Below are positions 7,734 through 16,658 of a DNA stretch of 46,525 nucleotides, in pieces. Below the pieces are notes generated by a model that ran no database searches, had not been told where the DNA came from, and saw nothing but the letters and a program-made list of their open reading frames with translations. A program made the position numbers and the translations under genes. Location of the stretch: the NCBI GenBank assembly GCA_031278605.1, contig JAITKB010000008.1, positions 1-46,525 on the forward strand, given 5' to 3'. The stretch comes from Tannerellaceae bacterium (GTDB lineage: Bacteria > Bacteroidota > Bacteroidia > Bacteroidales > Tannerellaceae). The stretch's first letter is position 1; each line of letters starts with the position of its first letter.

Positions 7734-9758
7734 CTATTTTTTTCTCCAGATGACAATCTCCTGTGCACCGGCGCCGATTTGTTCAAAAGGACCCGGCCGG
7801 GGGTTGGTGAGGCTCCGGGGGTTGCCCAGGAAATCACGGTCGATGACCAGGGGGGTGCCGTCGGGATTTTCATAAAATCCGTTGGAGTAGTACGTCACGC
7901 CGAGCATGGCGGTATTCACCGGGATGGTTTGGACCTGAGTTACGGCAGGGTCAAGGTTCAGCTTCAGGACAAATTCGTTGCCGCGTTTCTCTACCACGGG
8001 ATGGAGGTCAAAGGCGCTCCTTGTGGGATTCTTCTCGTGGGCGTAGGGCGCAACGTTGTTGTAGTAGAGGTTCCCCCCCACGTACATGGCCAGCTGGAAG
8101 GGGATGCGCGGACGTTGCCATTCGCCGCCGCCGCCCCGCTCGTTCATCGTCTGGTAGATGCCGGGGAAATAGGCCGGTAGGCTGTCGTAATCGGCCAGCC
8201 CCTTGGCCTTATTGGGGAGCGTGGAGGCGGGATTGACGGTGAAGATGTTGTTGTAGAAACGATCGTCGCCGTTGGAGAAGTTCATCACGCCGGCCACGGC
8301 CGTGGAGTGGGGCACGTGGTAGGGCGTGTAGCGATTCAACTCCTTGCGGGGATTCAATTGCCCGGCAAAAAGGTTGTGCACCATGGCCACGCCCTGGGCC
8401 ATGTCGAAGAAGCTGACGTTGGAAAGGAATAGGTTGTTGTCCACCAGGCAGGGACCGTGCGTCACCTCGGTCCAGAGATCCCAGCCCTCGTTGTTGATAA
8501 ACACATTGCCCGTGACGCGCGTGCCGATGGCCTGCCAGTCCAGCCACATGCCGTAGAGGCAGTTGTCAAAGTAGTTGTTGCGGATAATCACGTCGATGGC
8601 CGCGTGCAGCTTGATGCATCCGAGTTCGTAGCCGAAGTACTCGCGCTTGGTGTTGATGTCGTGGATGTAGTTGTTCTCTATCACGCTGAAAACGGCGCCC
8701 AGGTGTCCGCAAATGCCGGTCTGCCCGCATTGGTGGATCTCGTTCCCGCTAATCAGATGCGAGCCGATGTTGTCCTTGTTCCACCCCAGGCTCAGGGCTT
8801 TGAAGATGGATTCCAGCTCGCGGTTGAATCCCGTCAGGGTGTTCTCCGTGAGCCAGAGGTTCTGCCCCGAGGCCCGTTCCTTGCCCAGGCTGATGCCGGT
8901 GCATTTGGAGTGGGTGATCTCGTTGTTGTCGATGACCCATCCCTTGCTCCAGTTCGGTCCGATGAGACCCGTTTGCCGGGCCGTGGGCGGCGCCCATTGC
9001 GTGGCGGCCTGCGAGAGTTTGAAGCCGCTTACGCGGATGTAATTCACCCCCTGTTCCTTGGGGAAGAAGACGGCGGGACGCACGTTGATTTCCACCAGCT
9101 CCCGGTTCGGGTCGTAACCCTGGAAGTTCGCCCAGAGGATGGTCTCCGTATCCGTTACCTCGGCATACCAGCGGAATTTGGCCCCTTCGGGATCCTGGGT
9201 GCCGCCTCCGCCCATCATGGCATTGCCGCCCGGTCCCGCTCGGGGCGGGGTAGGGGTGGCGTTTTTCACCTCCTCGACCCCGGGCGATTCATACAGGGAT
9301 TTGTGGTTGAGGTACACCTCCCCCAGGTGCAGGGTCGTGCCGGAGGTATAGACCAGCCAGTCCCCCGCAAGGGGAATCGCAAAGGGATTGAAATCGCCGA
9401 AAAGGCTGTTCGGCACCACGGCCTTCCACAGACTGGCGCTGCCTTTTTCCTTTTTCCAGTTCTTCACCTCTTCGGAGCCTTTGATCCACACCTCTTCGCC
9501 CTCGGCCGCCCGGTAAAGGATGCGGCTGTAGGGGTTCAGCCCGGAATTATGGGGATTCACCCACTCGCGGTAAACGCCGGCATGTACGGTCACGGTGTCC
9601 GAGGAACGCAGGATGCCTGCCGCCTTGGAAATGGTAAGGAAAGGAGCCTCGCGGGTACCTGGATTGGAATCCTTACCCGTCTTGGCAACGTGGTACTCCA
9701 CAGCGCCGGCCCCAAGACCCAGGCCGGCAAAACAGAACAGAAATAAAAACTTTTTCAT
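7734..9758 (-). CDS. GH120 family beta-xylosidase, exported
   Basis: 674 residues with a signal peptide (residues 1-19, MKKFLFLFCFAGLGLGAGA). It matches, as I remember it, the Thermoanaerobacterium XylC pattern of family GH120: YHVAKTGKDSNPGT near the start, VHAGVYREWV, WAPPTARQTGLIGPNWSKGW, KLHAAIDV and PYHVPHSTAVAG. The right-handed beta-helix repeats (NNEITHSKC, NNYIHDI, NNYFDNC, NNLFLSN) are evident. The catalytic nucleophile should be D407 in MWLDWQAIGTRV and the acid/base E431 in WTEVTHGP, the equivalents of XylC D382 and E405. A Gly/Pro-rich insertion (residues ~167-190) is unusual. The enzyme should remove xylose from the non-reducing end of short xylo-oligosaccharides, probably in the periplasm. 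Last gene of the sigma-FecR-SusC-SusD locus. Confidence 0.87.
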   Translation of the reverse strand: MKKFLFLFCFAGLGLGAGAVEYHVAKTGKDSNPGTREAPFLTISKAAGILRSSDTVTVHAGVYREWVNPHNSGLNPYSRILYRAAEGEEVWIKGSEEVKNWKKEKGSASLWKAVVPNSLFGDFNPFAIPLAGDWLVYTSGTTLHLGEVYLNHKSLYESPGVEEVKNATPTPPRAGPGGNAMMGGGGTQDPEGAKFRWYAEVTDTETILWANFQGYDPNRELVEINVRPAVFFPKEQGVNYIRVSGFKLSQAATQWAPPTARQTGLIGPNWSKGWVIDNNEITHSKCTGISLGKERASGQNLWLTENTLTGFNRELESIFKALSLGWNKDNIGSHLISGNEIHQCGQTGICGHLGAVFSVIENNYIHDINTKREYFGYELGCIKLHAAIDVIIRNNYFDNCLYGMWLDWQAIGTRVTGNVFINNEGWDLWTEVTHGPCLVDNNLFLSNVSFFDMAQGVAMVHNLFAGQLNPRKELNRYTPYHVPHSTAVAGVMNFSNGDDRFYNNIFTVNPASTLPNKAKGLADYDSLPAYFPGIYQTMNERGGGGEWQRPRIPFQLAMYVGGNLYYNNVAPYAHEKNPTRSAFDLHPVVEKRGNEFVLKLNLDPAVTQVQTIPVNTAMLGVTYYSNGFYENPDGTPLVIDRDFLGNPRSLTNPRPGPFEQIGAGAQEIVIWRKK

Positions 9759-9799
9759 TGGATCAATATATTATAAGGATAAGTAATGCGATGCGAATC

Positions 9800-11353
9800 T
9801 CAATAGCCCGGATTCTGCACCAGATTGGGGTTCACGTTCATCTCCGTATAGGGGAAAGGCAGCAACTCGTGGCGACCTTTCTTGAAGCCCGCATTGGGGA
9901 ACTCCAGATAGGTGCCGTCGCCGTTCGGGATGCGTTTGCCCCGATCCTTCAGCGCCTCGGCGGCGTCCCCCCAACGCAGCAGATCCTGGTAGCGGGAGAA
10001 CTCAAAGGCAAGCTCGAAACGACGCTCCTGCTTGATGTCCTCAAACAGCTGCGCCCCCTGGGACGTCAATGGCGGCAACTCGGCGCGTTCGCGCACCTGG
10101 TTCACATAGCCCAGGGCCTTGGCGTTATCGGGCGCAGCCTTGCGGCAAAGCGCCTCGGCCGCCATCAGCAAGACGTCGGCATAACGCGTGATGCGGTAGT
10201 TCATCCCCCCGTTCCAGTGCATGGCGTCGATTTGGTTGGGAAACTCATCCACGTAAGCCCCGTGCTTGATGCGGATGTACCCCTCGGTGCCATGGGGGAG
10301 CGAATTGTCGGCCTTGCGGTAGGAACCTCCCACCTCGGCCAGTTCCTTCTCGCTCCATACGGAGCCGTACATCCGCACCGTTTCGCCATGGTCGATGAAA
10401 GCCTGGTAGAGGTCGTTCTCCGGCGCCGTATAATGCCATCCCGTTTCGGTGATCCCCGAAGTGCCGGCTTTGAACCAGGATTCGCGCGGCCCGCCATAGG
10501 CTAAGGCACAGGTGTATTCCGGGTTGATCAGGTCTTCGTAATAGGACACCTCAAAAAGGGATTCCTCGCTAAACTCCCAGGCGTGGCGGGTGATGTTGCG
10601 GAAGTCCGCCAGCAAACGGTATTCGTTGCTTTGGATCACCTGCTCGAAAGCCTCGGCAGCCTCCTGGAATTTCTCCTGGAAAAGATACGCCTTCCCCAGC
10701 CAGGCCTGAGCCGCGCCCCGGGAGACATTGGCCAGACGGGCCGGCGACTGCTGGCTCCTCAGCGGGAGAACCGGAATCGCTTCCTGAAGGTCCTGCTCAA
10801 TCTGCGCCCAAATGGCCGATACCTCGCCGTTGGGCTGAGCGTATTCGGTCGGATCCAGGATTTTGGTCACCAAAGGCACCGGACCCCAAAGCGTCACAAG
10901 CTCAAAATAAGCAAACGCCCGCAAGGCCTTGGCCTCGGCAATCGCCTGCTGCTTGACGGGGGAATCGGGCGACACCTTTTCTATCAGCAGATTCGCCATG
11001 TAAATCATCTGGTAGAACTTGGTAAACATAAACGTGATGATCTCGTTCTCCGGCCCGAAAACAAATTCGTCCAGTTCCTCGGCCGTATAATTATCACCCC
11101 GTCCGCCTCCACCGGCTACCGCATCGTCGGAAAGCACAATCTTCCACTGGAAAAAATCGCGGCCCGGAGTCCCCTCCCCGCTGCGTTGCATCTTATCGTA
11201 GACGGCATAGAGCGCCTGCTCCGCATCCAGATCCGTTTGATAGAAATCTTCAAGGGAGGTCACGCCCCTTTGTTCCGTGTTGAGGAAATCGGAACACCCG
11301 GCAGACAGCATCAGACTCGCCAGGGAGAATAAAATGTATTTTACGCTTTTCAT
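9800..11353 (-). CDS. SusD/RagB-type starch-binding-like lipoprotein
   Basis: Surface lipoprotein that captures glycan and caps the SusC channel. The ATG at 11353 gives a lipoprotein signal MKSVKYILFSLASLMLSAGC with the lipidated cysteine C20, so the longer frame to 11389 is rejected. The 517-residue protein shows the SusD pattern: TPR-like helices (FQEKFQEAAEAFEQVI, IAEAKALRAFAYFELVTLWG), then the C-terminal region with NYRITRYADVLLMAAEALCR and FELAFEFSRYQDLLRWGDA. It is 13 bp downstream of the susC stop and 41 bp upstream of the GH120 gene. Substrate is inferred from the GH120 neighbour to be a xylo-oligosaccharide. Confidence 0.93.
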   Translation of the reverse strand: MKSVKYILFSLASLMLSAGCSDFLNTEQRGVTSLEDFYQTDLDAEQALYAVYDKMQRSGEGTPGRDFFQWKIVLSDDAVAGGGGRGDNYTAEELDEFVFGPENEIITFMFTKFYQMIYMANLLIEKVSPDSPVKQQAIAEAKALRAFAYFELVTLWGPVPLVTKILDPTEYAQPNGEVSAIWAQIEQDLQEAIPVLPLRSQQSPARLANVSRGAAQAWLGKAYLFQEKFQEAAEAFEQVIQSNEYRLLADFRNITRHAWEFSEESLFEVSYYEDLINPEYTCALAYGGPRESWFKAGTSGITETGWHYTAPENDLYQAFIDHGETVRMYGSVWSEKELAEVGGSYRKADNSLPHGTEGYIRIKHGAYVDEFPNQIDAMHWNGGMNYRITRYADVLLMAAEALCRKAAPDNAKALGYVNQVRERAELPPLTSQGAQLFEDIKQERRFELAFEFSRYQDLLRWGDAAEALKDRGKRIPNGDGTYLEFPNAGFKKGRHELLPFPYTEMNVNPNLVQNPGY

Positions 11354-11366
11354 GTTCGTATGTAGA

Positions 11367-14300
11367 TTAAAAGTTGAGAGATAAACCAAACATCAGCTTC
11401 CGGGACGTAGGGAAAAATCCCCGGTCAACACCAATCCCGCTCACCCCCTCGGCCGAAGTCTCCGGGTCCATGCCCGGGTAAGTGGCAAAGGTGAAAAAGT
11501 CGTCTACCGAGCAATACACCCGCAAGCCGGTCATCTGCAACTTCCGGGCAATGGATTTGGGAAGGTTGTAACCCAGTTGGATCTGCTTGATCTTCATATA
11601 CGACCCGTCCATAATCACCATGTCGCTACGGAAAAGCTCCGTGCTGTTGATCTGCTCCAGCGAAGAAGGATACTTGGCCTTGTCGCCGGGATTCTGCCAG
11701 CGGTTCTCAAAAAATACGCCCAGCTTATTGAACGTCTTGCGGTCGTTGCGGTTAATGGCCATCAGAATGTCGTTCCCGCTTTGCCCCTGGAGAAACAACG
11801 TGAAGTCGAAGTTCTTGTAGTCCAGATTGACGGTCGCACCGTAAAGTATGTCGGGTATCGCACTGCCGATGTAGGTCCAGTCGCTGGAGTTGATGATCCC
11901 GTCGCCGTTCTGGTCAATGGCGTCCAGGGTGCCGTTCTCCGGATTCACCCCGTTGGTCTTCACCCCGCGGAAATACCACACGGGAAAGCCCTGCTCGAAA
12001 ACCGTAGCGTCCGTCCAGTTGCGGGCGTCGTACCCCCCAATGCGTGCAATGCTGGGGTCGAGGTAGGTCACTTCGTTCTTGAGCGTGGAAAAATTGCCGG
12101 AAAGATAGTAACGCAAACCACCCGCACGTCCGCGGTAGTTCAAGTCGAAGTCGAAGCCCTTGTTCTGCACATGTCCGCCGTTGATCGGCGAAGCATTGTT
12201 GCCCGCTTCCAGCGGAGGCGTATTCACGGTGATCAGGTCCTTGGTCGTCTTCACATAATAGTCGGCCGTGAAACCCATCCTGTCGTCCAACAACCGGAAA
12301 TCCACCCCAAAATCCCACTGCTCCGTAGTCTCCCACCGCAGGGTGTAATTCCCCAATACCGTGGGATAAGCCGCATTGGCAAACGTGCCGTCCCCCAAAG
12401 GATACATGAAAGGATTCGATCCGCTGGAAGAAACCACGTTGGTCACATACGTATAATTGCTCAGGTTGGCAAGACTGCCGTTCTGCCCCCAACTCCCGCG
12501 CAACTTCAAGGAAGTAACCACCTTGTTGTCGGGGAAAAACTCCTCGTTGGAAAGCGTCCACCCAGCCGACGCCGCCGGAAAAGTACCCCAACGTTCGTCC
12601 TCCGGAAGAATAGACAAACCCGCCGCGTCGCGACGCACGGTGGCCTGCAACATATACTTGCCGGCATACTCGTAGTTGGCGCGGGCAAACCACGAAAGCT
12701 TGTTGTCCGTAAGCGTAGTGCCTCCCACCACCGAATTGTCCTGCGTGGCAATGAAGTTCAAATCGGCATACGACTCAATGCTTTTGGCCAAAGGATACCC
12801 CGAAGCCGTGACCGTCTTGAACACCCGGGAAGAAACCGCCGTACCCACCAGGCCGGTCACGTTGTGCTGCCCGAATTCCTTCGTATAGGAAGCAAAGTTT
12901 TCCCACTGCCAATAGGTCATGAAACTGTTGTCCTCCGCAACGCGGGGATAATTCTCCAGCAACTGCTCCCCGTTGTGGTAGTATGCCGGACGGAAGGTAT
13001 GCTGGTTGTTCGCATGGTAGTTGATCCCCAACTTGGAGGTGAAAACAAACCCGGCAAAAGGCGTGATGTCCGCATACACGTTGCCGAACAAACTGGCCAC
13101 GTTCGTCTCCCGCTTCTCCGTGTTCAGGTAAATGTACGGATTGCCGATCTCGCCGCTGACGTATTTGCTGACGCCATAATACCGCCCCTCGGCATCGGTC
13201 ACCAGGGGACGCTCCGCATCAATCATCGTTTGCACATGCGCGGGAATATTCCCCGGTTCATAGGACACAGGCGTCAGCGGATCCATCAGGATGATACTGG
13301 ATATGGTACTCCTTTCCTGGTTCCTGCGCAACATGTCCTTCAGGGTGGTTTTGGCAATCTGTACACTGCTGCCGAGCTTCAGCCACTTCCCGATTCGTTG
13401 GCTCCCGTTGAACATACCCGTAACGCGGTTGAAATTGTCGCTGTCGCCCTTGTAAATCCCTTCCTGGTTCAGATAAGAGAGCGACATCAGGTAACTCGTG
13501 TTCTCATTTCCCCCGGAAACCGTGAGGTTATGCCGCTGCATGGGCGATACTTCAAACATCTCCTTCGCCCAGTCGGTATCCGTGCCGTCCCATTCGGAAC
13601 GGATATTCGGCGCAACGTTCGACTCTTCCATAAAAGTAATGTACTGCTCCGCATTGAGCGCCTTGGGGAATCTCCCCAAACTTGAAAGGGTGTACTGGAA
13701 ATCGTAGGTCACCTGAGCCTTGCCGGCCGAACCCGTCTTGGTGGTGATAAGGATAACCCCGTTGCCGCCTTCCGCCCCGTAAATGGCCGCAGAAGCACCG
13801 TCTTTCAACACTTCCATGCTGGCAATGTTCGAGGGGTCGATGCCGGAAATATCCGCGGTACGCAGTCCGTCCACAATAAAGAGCGGATTGGAATCTCCAT
13901 TGGAATTATACCCGCGGATGCGGATGCGGATTTCGGATCCCGGCGCACCCGACGGCGAGGTGATCTGCACGCCGGCCGCCCTTCCCTGCAATGCCTGTTC
14001 GGGACGTGTGGTCGCGCTGTTGGTCATATCCTCGGATTTGATGGAAGAGATGGAGCCGGTCACCACGCTCTTTTTCTGCACCCCATAACCCACTACGACT
14101 ACTTCGTCCAGAGCCTGACTGCTTTCTCTCAGTATAATATTAAACTGAGTCCGGTCGTTCACGGCAACTTCCTGTGCAATGTAACCTATATAGGTAATCT
14201 GAAGTACGGAATTGCTTTGCACCTCCAACGAGAATTTCCCGTTCGTGTCGGTAATCGTTCCGTTGGTCGTTCCTTTTTCCATGATATTGGCGCCAATAAT

Positions 14301-14741
14301 GGGTTCGCTGCCGGCATCGGTTATGGTGCCGGTAATGAGCCTGCCGCTCTGTTGCTGACGTTCGGACAAGACTTGCTGCTTTGATAATATGATATAGTTA
14401 TTATCAAATTCGTATTTCATCTTTTCCGACATGGAAAGTTCTTGCAGATATTCGGACACCTTATTCTTCATTTTATGAACATGTATGGTCCGGTTTGTAT
14501 TCAATTCGCTATTACTGAACACAACCAGGTAATCCGTCTGTTTTTCTATTTCCTCTATCAATTCTCCAACAGTCAACGGGTTTGTCGACAAATTAATGAT
14601 AGCGCTCTGCGCATTGGTATTCACAGCCAACAGTTGGTATACGCTAATAAAAAACAGGAATGCGGTTATCTTCATAATTCGAAATGCCCCTTTAACTTTT
14701 TTTGTGCGCAATAACGGCACAGACAAAAGGTTTCTTTTCAT
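11367..14741 (-). CDS. SusC/RagA-type TonB-dependent transporter with STN signalling domain
   Basis: 1124-residue outer-membrane importer for oligosaccharides. After a long N-terminal export segment (hydrophobic core FLFFISVYQLLAV, about residues 28-40) comes an STN domain (~50-120) of the kind that contacts a FecR anti-sigma factor. A carboxypeptidase-regulatory-like domain follows (~134-205, ITGTITDAGSEPIIGANI), then the plug starting EVVVVGYGVQKKSVVTGSIS (~215) and a 22-strand-type barrel to the C-terminal GLSLNF. The presence of STN plus the upstream FecR and ECF sigma genes indicates transport-coupled transcriptional control of this locus. The upstream 153-bp gap holds a hairpin at 14808-14837. 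Confidence 0.95.
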   Translation of the reverse strand: MKRNLLSVPLLRTKKVKGAFRIMKITAFLFFISVYQLLAVNTNAQSAIINLSTNPLTVGELIEEIEKQTDYLVVFSNSELNTNRTIHVHKMKNKVSEYLQELSMSEKMKYEFDNNYIILSKQQVLSERQQQSGRLITGTITDAGSEPIIGANIMEKGTTNGTITDTNGKFSLEVQSNSVLQITYIGYIAQEVAVNDRTQFNIILRESSQALDEVVVVGYGVQKKSVVTGSISSIKSEDMTNSATTRPEQALQGRAAGVQITSPSGAPGSEIRIRIRGYNSNGDSNPLFIVDGLRTADISGIDPSNIASMEVLKDGASAAIYGAEGGNGVILITTKTGSAGKAQVTYDFQYTLSSLGRFPKALNAEQYITFMEESNVAPNIRSEWDGTDTDWAKEMFEVSPMQRHNLTVSGGNENTSYLMSLSYLNQEGIYKGDSDNFNRVTGMFNGSQRIGKWLKLGSSVQIAKTTLKDMLRRNQERSTISSIILMDPLTPVSYEPGNIPAHVQTMIDAERPLVTDAEGRYYGVSKYVSGEIGNPYIYLNTEKRETNVASLFGNVYADITPFAGFVFTSKLGINYHANNQHTFRPAYYHNGEQLLENYPRVAEDNSFMTYWQWENFASYTKEFGQHNVTGLVGTAVSSRVFKTVTASGYPLAKSIESYADLNFIATQDNSVVGGTTLTDNKLSWFARANYEYAGKYMLQATVRRDAAGLSILPEDERWGTFPAASAGWTLSNEEFFPDNKVVTSLKLRGSWGQNGSLANLSNYTYVTNVVSSSGSNPFMYPLGDGTFANAAYPTVLGNYTLRWETTEQWDFGVDFRLLDDRMGFTADYYVKTTKDLITVNTPPLEAGNNASPINGGHVQNKGFDFDLNYRGRAGGLRYYLSGNFSTLKNEVTYLDPSIARIGGYDARNWTDATVFEQGFPVWYFRGVKTNGVNPENGTLDAIDQNGDGIINSSDWTYIGSAIPDILYGATVNLDYKNFDFTLFLQGQSGNDILMAINRNDRKTFNKLGVFFENRWQNPGDKAKYPSSLEQINSTELFRSDMVIMDGSYMKIKQIQLGYNLPKSIARKLQMTGLRVYCSVDDFFTFATYPGMDPETSAEGVSGIGVDRGFFPTSRKLMFGLSLNF

Positions 14742-14807
14742 AATTTCGTCATTTAAAGTAAATAATATTAGTTTAACTCACAAGTTTATAAGTTGTTTGC
14801 TTTTTTT

Positions 14808-14837
14808 AATCGGTAAATGCAGCCACATTTGCCGATT
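14808..14837. other. Stem-loop between fecR-like gene and susC
   Basis: AATCGGTAAATG pairs with CATTTGCCGATT (11 Watson-Crick pairs and one wobble) around a 6-nt loop. In the minus-strand transcript it is followed by A residues, not U, so it is a poor terminator for fecR; a U-rich tail follows only on the plus strand. It may be a leader element or processing site for the susC mRNA. Confidence 0.55.
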
Positions 14838-14894
14838 TCTTTTTTTGTATTTTATGGTTGTTTCATAGGCTATAGTTTAAAGGGTTTATAGTGT

Positions 14895-15875
14895 TTAGTA
14901 CAAGATTATCCGGTTTGAATTTTCTTCTTTCCGCATTTGGAATTTATGTATTTTCTGAATAATCCGTAGTATTTCGATGATGCCGTCTCGCTGTCGAAAC
15001 TTTCCGGTGTATTCGTATTTCAATATGTTCGGGTTTTGCACAATAATATGTATGCCGTAATGCCATTCCAATTTTTCTATGATGATGTCCAAATGCTCTT
15101 TCTTAAAACTGAATATCCCTTCCCTCCACAGGAGTTGGTCTTCGTCTATTCCGTCTTCCAGTCTGAACTCCCCGTTTTCCAGAAGCAATTGCTGTTTGGG
15201 ATTCAGTATCGTTCCTTCCTCTTCGGCAAAAGGTTGGTAAACTTTTACGGAGCCTTCCAGCAATGAAACTTTCAAACAAGGTTTTTGGGGATAACTACGT
15301 ACATTAAACTGAGTCCCCAAAGCTTTGATGTCTACCATTTCGGTGGATACGATAAATGGCGCTTTCCTTTGGCGGGCTACCTGGAAGAATGCTTCTCCCG
15401 ACAAAAAGACTCTCCGTTCTTTCCCGAACACAGAAGGGTACCTGAGTGTTGACCCTGCATTGAGCCAGGCGGTGGAGCCGTCGGGCAAAGTGATGCGCGC
15501 ATATTGGCCGGTCGGAACATATAATTCCTGTGCGCCGGAAGCAACCATCCGCTCCATCGTGGAAGACCGTGAATAAGAGATGGCAAGCATCCACGTTCCT
15601 GCAATCAGCAGACAGGCTACGGCGGTGTATACAACGGCAAGATGTGTATAGCGTTTCAGGAGTTTCCTCTTTTGTCGTTTCATCAACTGGGAATACCCTT
15701 TACTTCCGGCTTCCATGTCTGTATATTCGGGCGAAAAAAATAAGAAGGATTGCACGTTTTGGTATGTTACCAATCCTTTCTTTATATTTTCATCCGTTTT
15801 TGCTTCTTTCAACAGGGCTATTCTTTCGTTCTCCGATAATTCGTGACTGAAATATTGTGGTATTCTTTCGTCCAT
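14895..15875 (-). CDS. FecR family anti-sigma factor
   Basis: 326-residue inner-membrane regulator that holds the ECF sigma factor until SusC signals substrate. The N-terminal ~75 residues are cytoplasmic (MDERIPQYFSHELSENERIA). One membrane helix lies at about 78-100 (HLAVVYTAVACLLIAGTWML). The periplasmic FecR domain follows, with the typical VPTGQYARITLPDGSTAWLN, LSGEAFFQVARQ and ALGTQFNVRSY. The C-terminal ~75 residues (FSFKKEHLDIIIEKLEWHYG) match the DUF4974-type domain found in Bacteroidota FecR proteins. It is 71 bp downstream of the sigma gene. Confidence 0.93.
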   Translation of the reverse strand: MDERIPQYFSHELSENERIALLKEAKTDENIKKGLVTYQNVQSFLFFSPEYTDMEAGSKGYSQLMKRQKRKLLKRYTHLAVVYTAVACLLIAGTWMLAISYSRSSTMERMVASGAQELYVPTGQYARITLPDGSTAWLNAGSTLRYPSVFGKERRVFLSGEAFFQVARQRKAPFIVSTEMVDIKALGTQFNVRSYPQKPCLKVSLLEGSVKVYQPFAEEEGTILNPKQQLLLENGEFRLEDGIDEDQLLWREGIFSFKKEHLDIIIEKLEWHYGIHIIVQNPNILKYEYTGKFRQRDGIIEILRIIQKIHKFQMRKEENSNRIILY

Positions 15876-15946
15876 CTCCGTTATTTGATAATAATATATA
15901 CATTTAATTAACGAATGAATTGTAAAAACCCCCTAAGGAAAAAGTG

Positions 15947-16516
15947 TTAATTCGGAAAATATCCTCTCCTTTCTTTCTCGGCAATACTTATTTTCAAATA
16001 TTTGCCCAGCAGTTCGTGTAGTTTTTTGTATGCTATGGTGATTTGGTTTTCCACTGTTTTGGTTGAGATATTCAGTTCTTGTGCGATTTCTTTTTGTTTC
16101 ATCCCTTTCAATTTACTATAAATTAATATTGTGCGGCATCGTTCCGGCAAAGATTCGATTGCATTCATGATCAGGGTTTCTATATCTACGTCGTCAAACA
16201 AATACTCGTTCAATGCTTCCAGGGAGTCGAATTTGATCTGTAATGTAAGGATATACTCTTCCTGCATCCGGTTAACTGCTTCTTGTTCTGCAATCCGCCG
16301 ACGCAACAGGTCAATGCAACGATTCTTGACGGATGTGAAAACATATCCTACAAGGTTGACGCGAAACACTAACGAATGGTATGTCTCAAATAAATCCAGA
16401 AAAATGTCTTGTACAATATCCTCGGCATCACTCTCGGACATGACATACTCGCCGGCAAACGATTTCATCCGGGAATACCATTGTTTGTAAAATTCTTCGT
16501 ACGAGAAATGTTTCAT
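15947..16516 (-). CDS. ECF-type RNA polymerase sigma factor
   Basis: 189 residues. Sigma region 2 appears as EYVMSESDAEDIVQDIFLDL (about residues 23-42). Region 4 appears as LPERCRTILIYSKLKGMKQK followed by EIAQELNISTKTVENQITIA, a helix-turn-helix for -35 recognition. With the adjacent FecR and an STN-bearing SusC it forms the usual Bacteroidota trans-envelope switch for a glycan locus. It is the first gene of the locus; a possible promoter lies 92-99 bp upstream. Confidence 0.93.
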   Translation of the reverse strand: MKHFSYEEFYKQWYSRMKSFAGEYVMSESDAEDIVQDIFLDLFETYHSLVFRVNLVGYVFTSVKNRCIDLLRRRIAEQEAVNRMQEEYILTLQIKFDSLEALNEYLFDDVDIETLIMNAIESLPERCRTILIYSKLKGMKQKEIAQELNISTKTVENQITIAYKKLHELLGKYLKISIAEKERRGYFPN

Positions 16517-16607
16517 ATAAATAAGCCTTTACCTCCCTGTTTTTCCCCCAATCCCGGTAGCAACTAAAAGACCGGTACGCAACAAAACCTATTGCTCCTC
16601 ACGAAAA

Positions 16608-16615
16608 CAAAAGTA
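16608..16615 (-). promoter_or_regulatory. Possible -7 element for the ECF sigma gene
   Basis: TACTTTTG on the minus strand fits TAnnTTTG. No convincing -33 TTTG is seen at the expected distance, so the call is weak. Confidence 0.35.
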
Positions 16616-16658
16616 ACAAAAAATTAATGAATTACCCAGGACGTCTTTAAAACATACC

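Noticed and set aside
11577-13685. Long plus-strand frame opposite susC (about 700 codons)
   Set aside because: It is antisense to a clear susC and lies in a codon-biased shadow frame; the product shows no recognisable domain.
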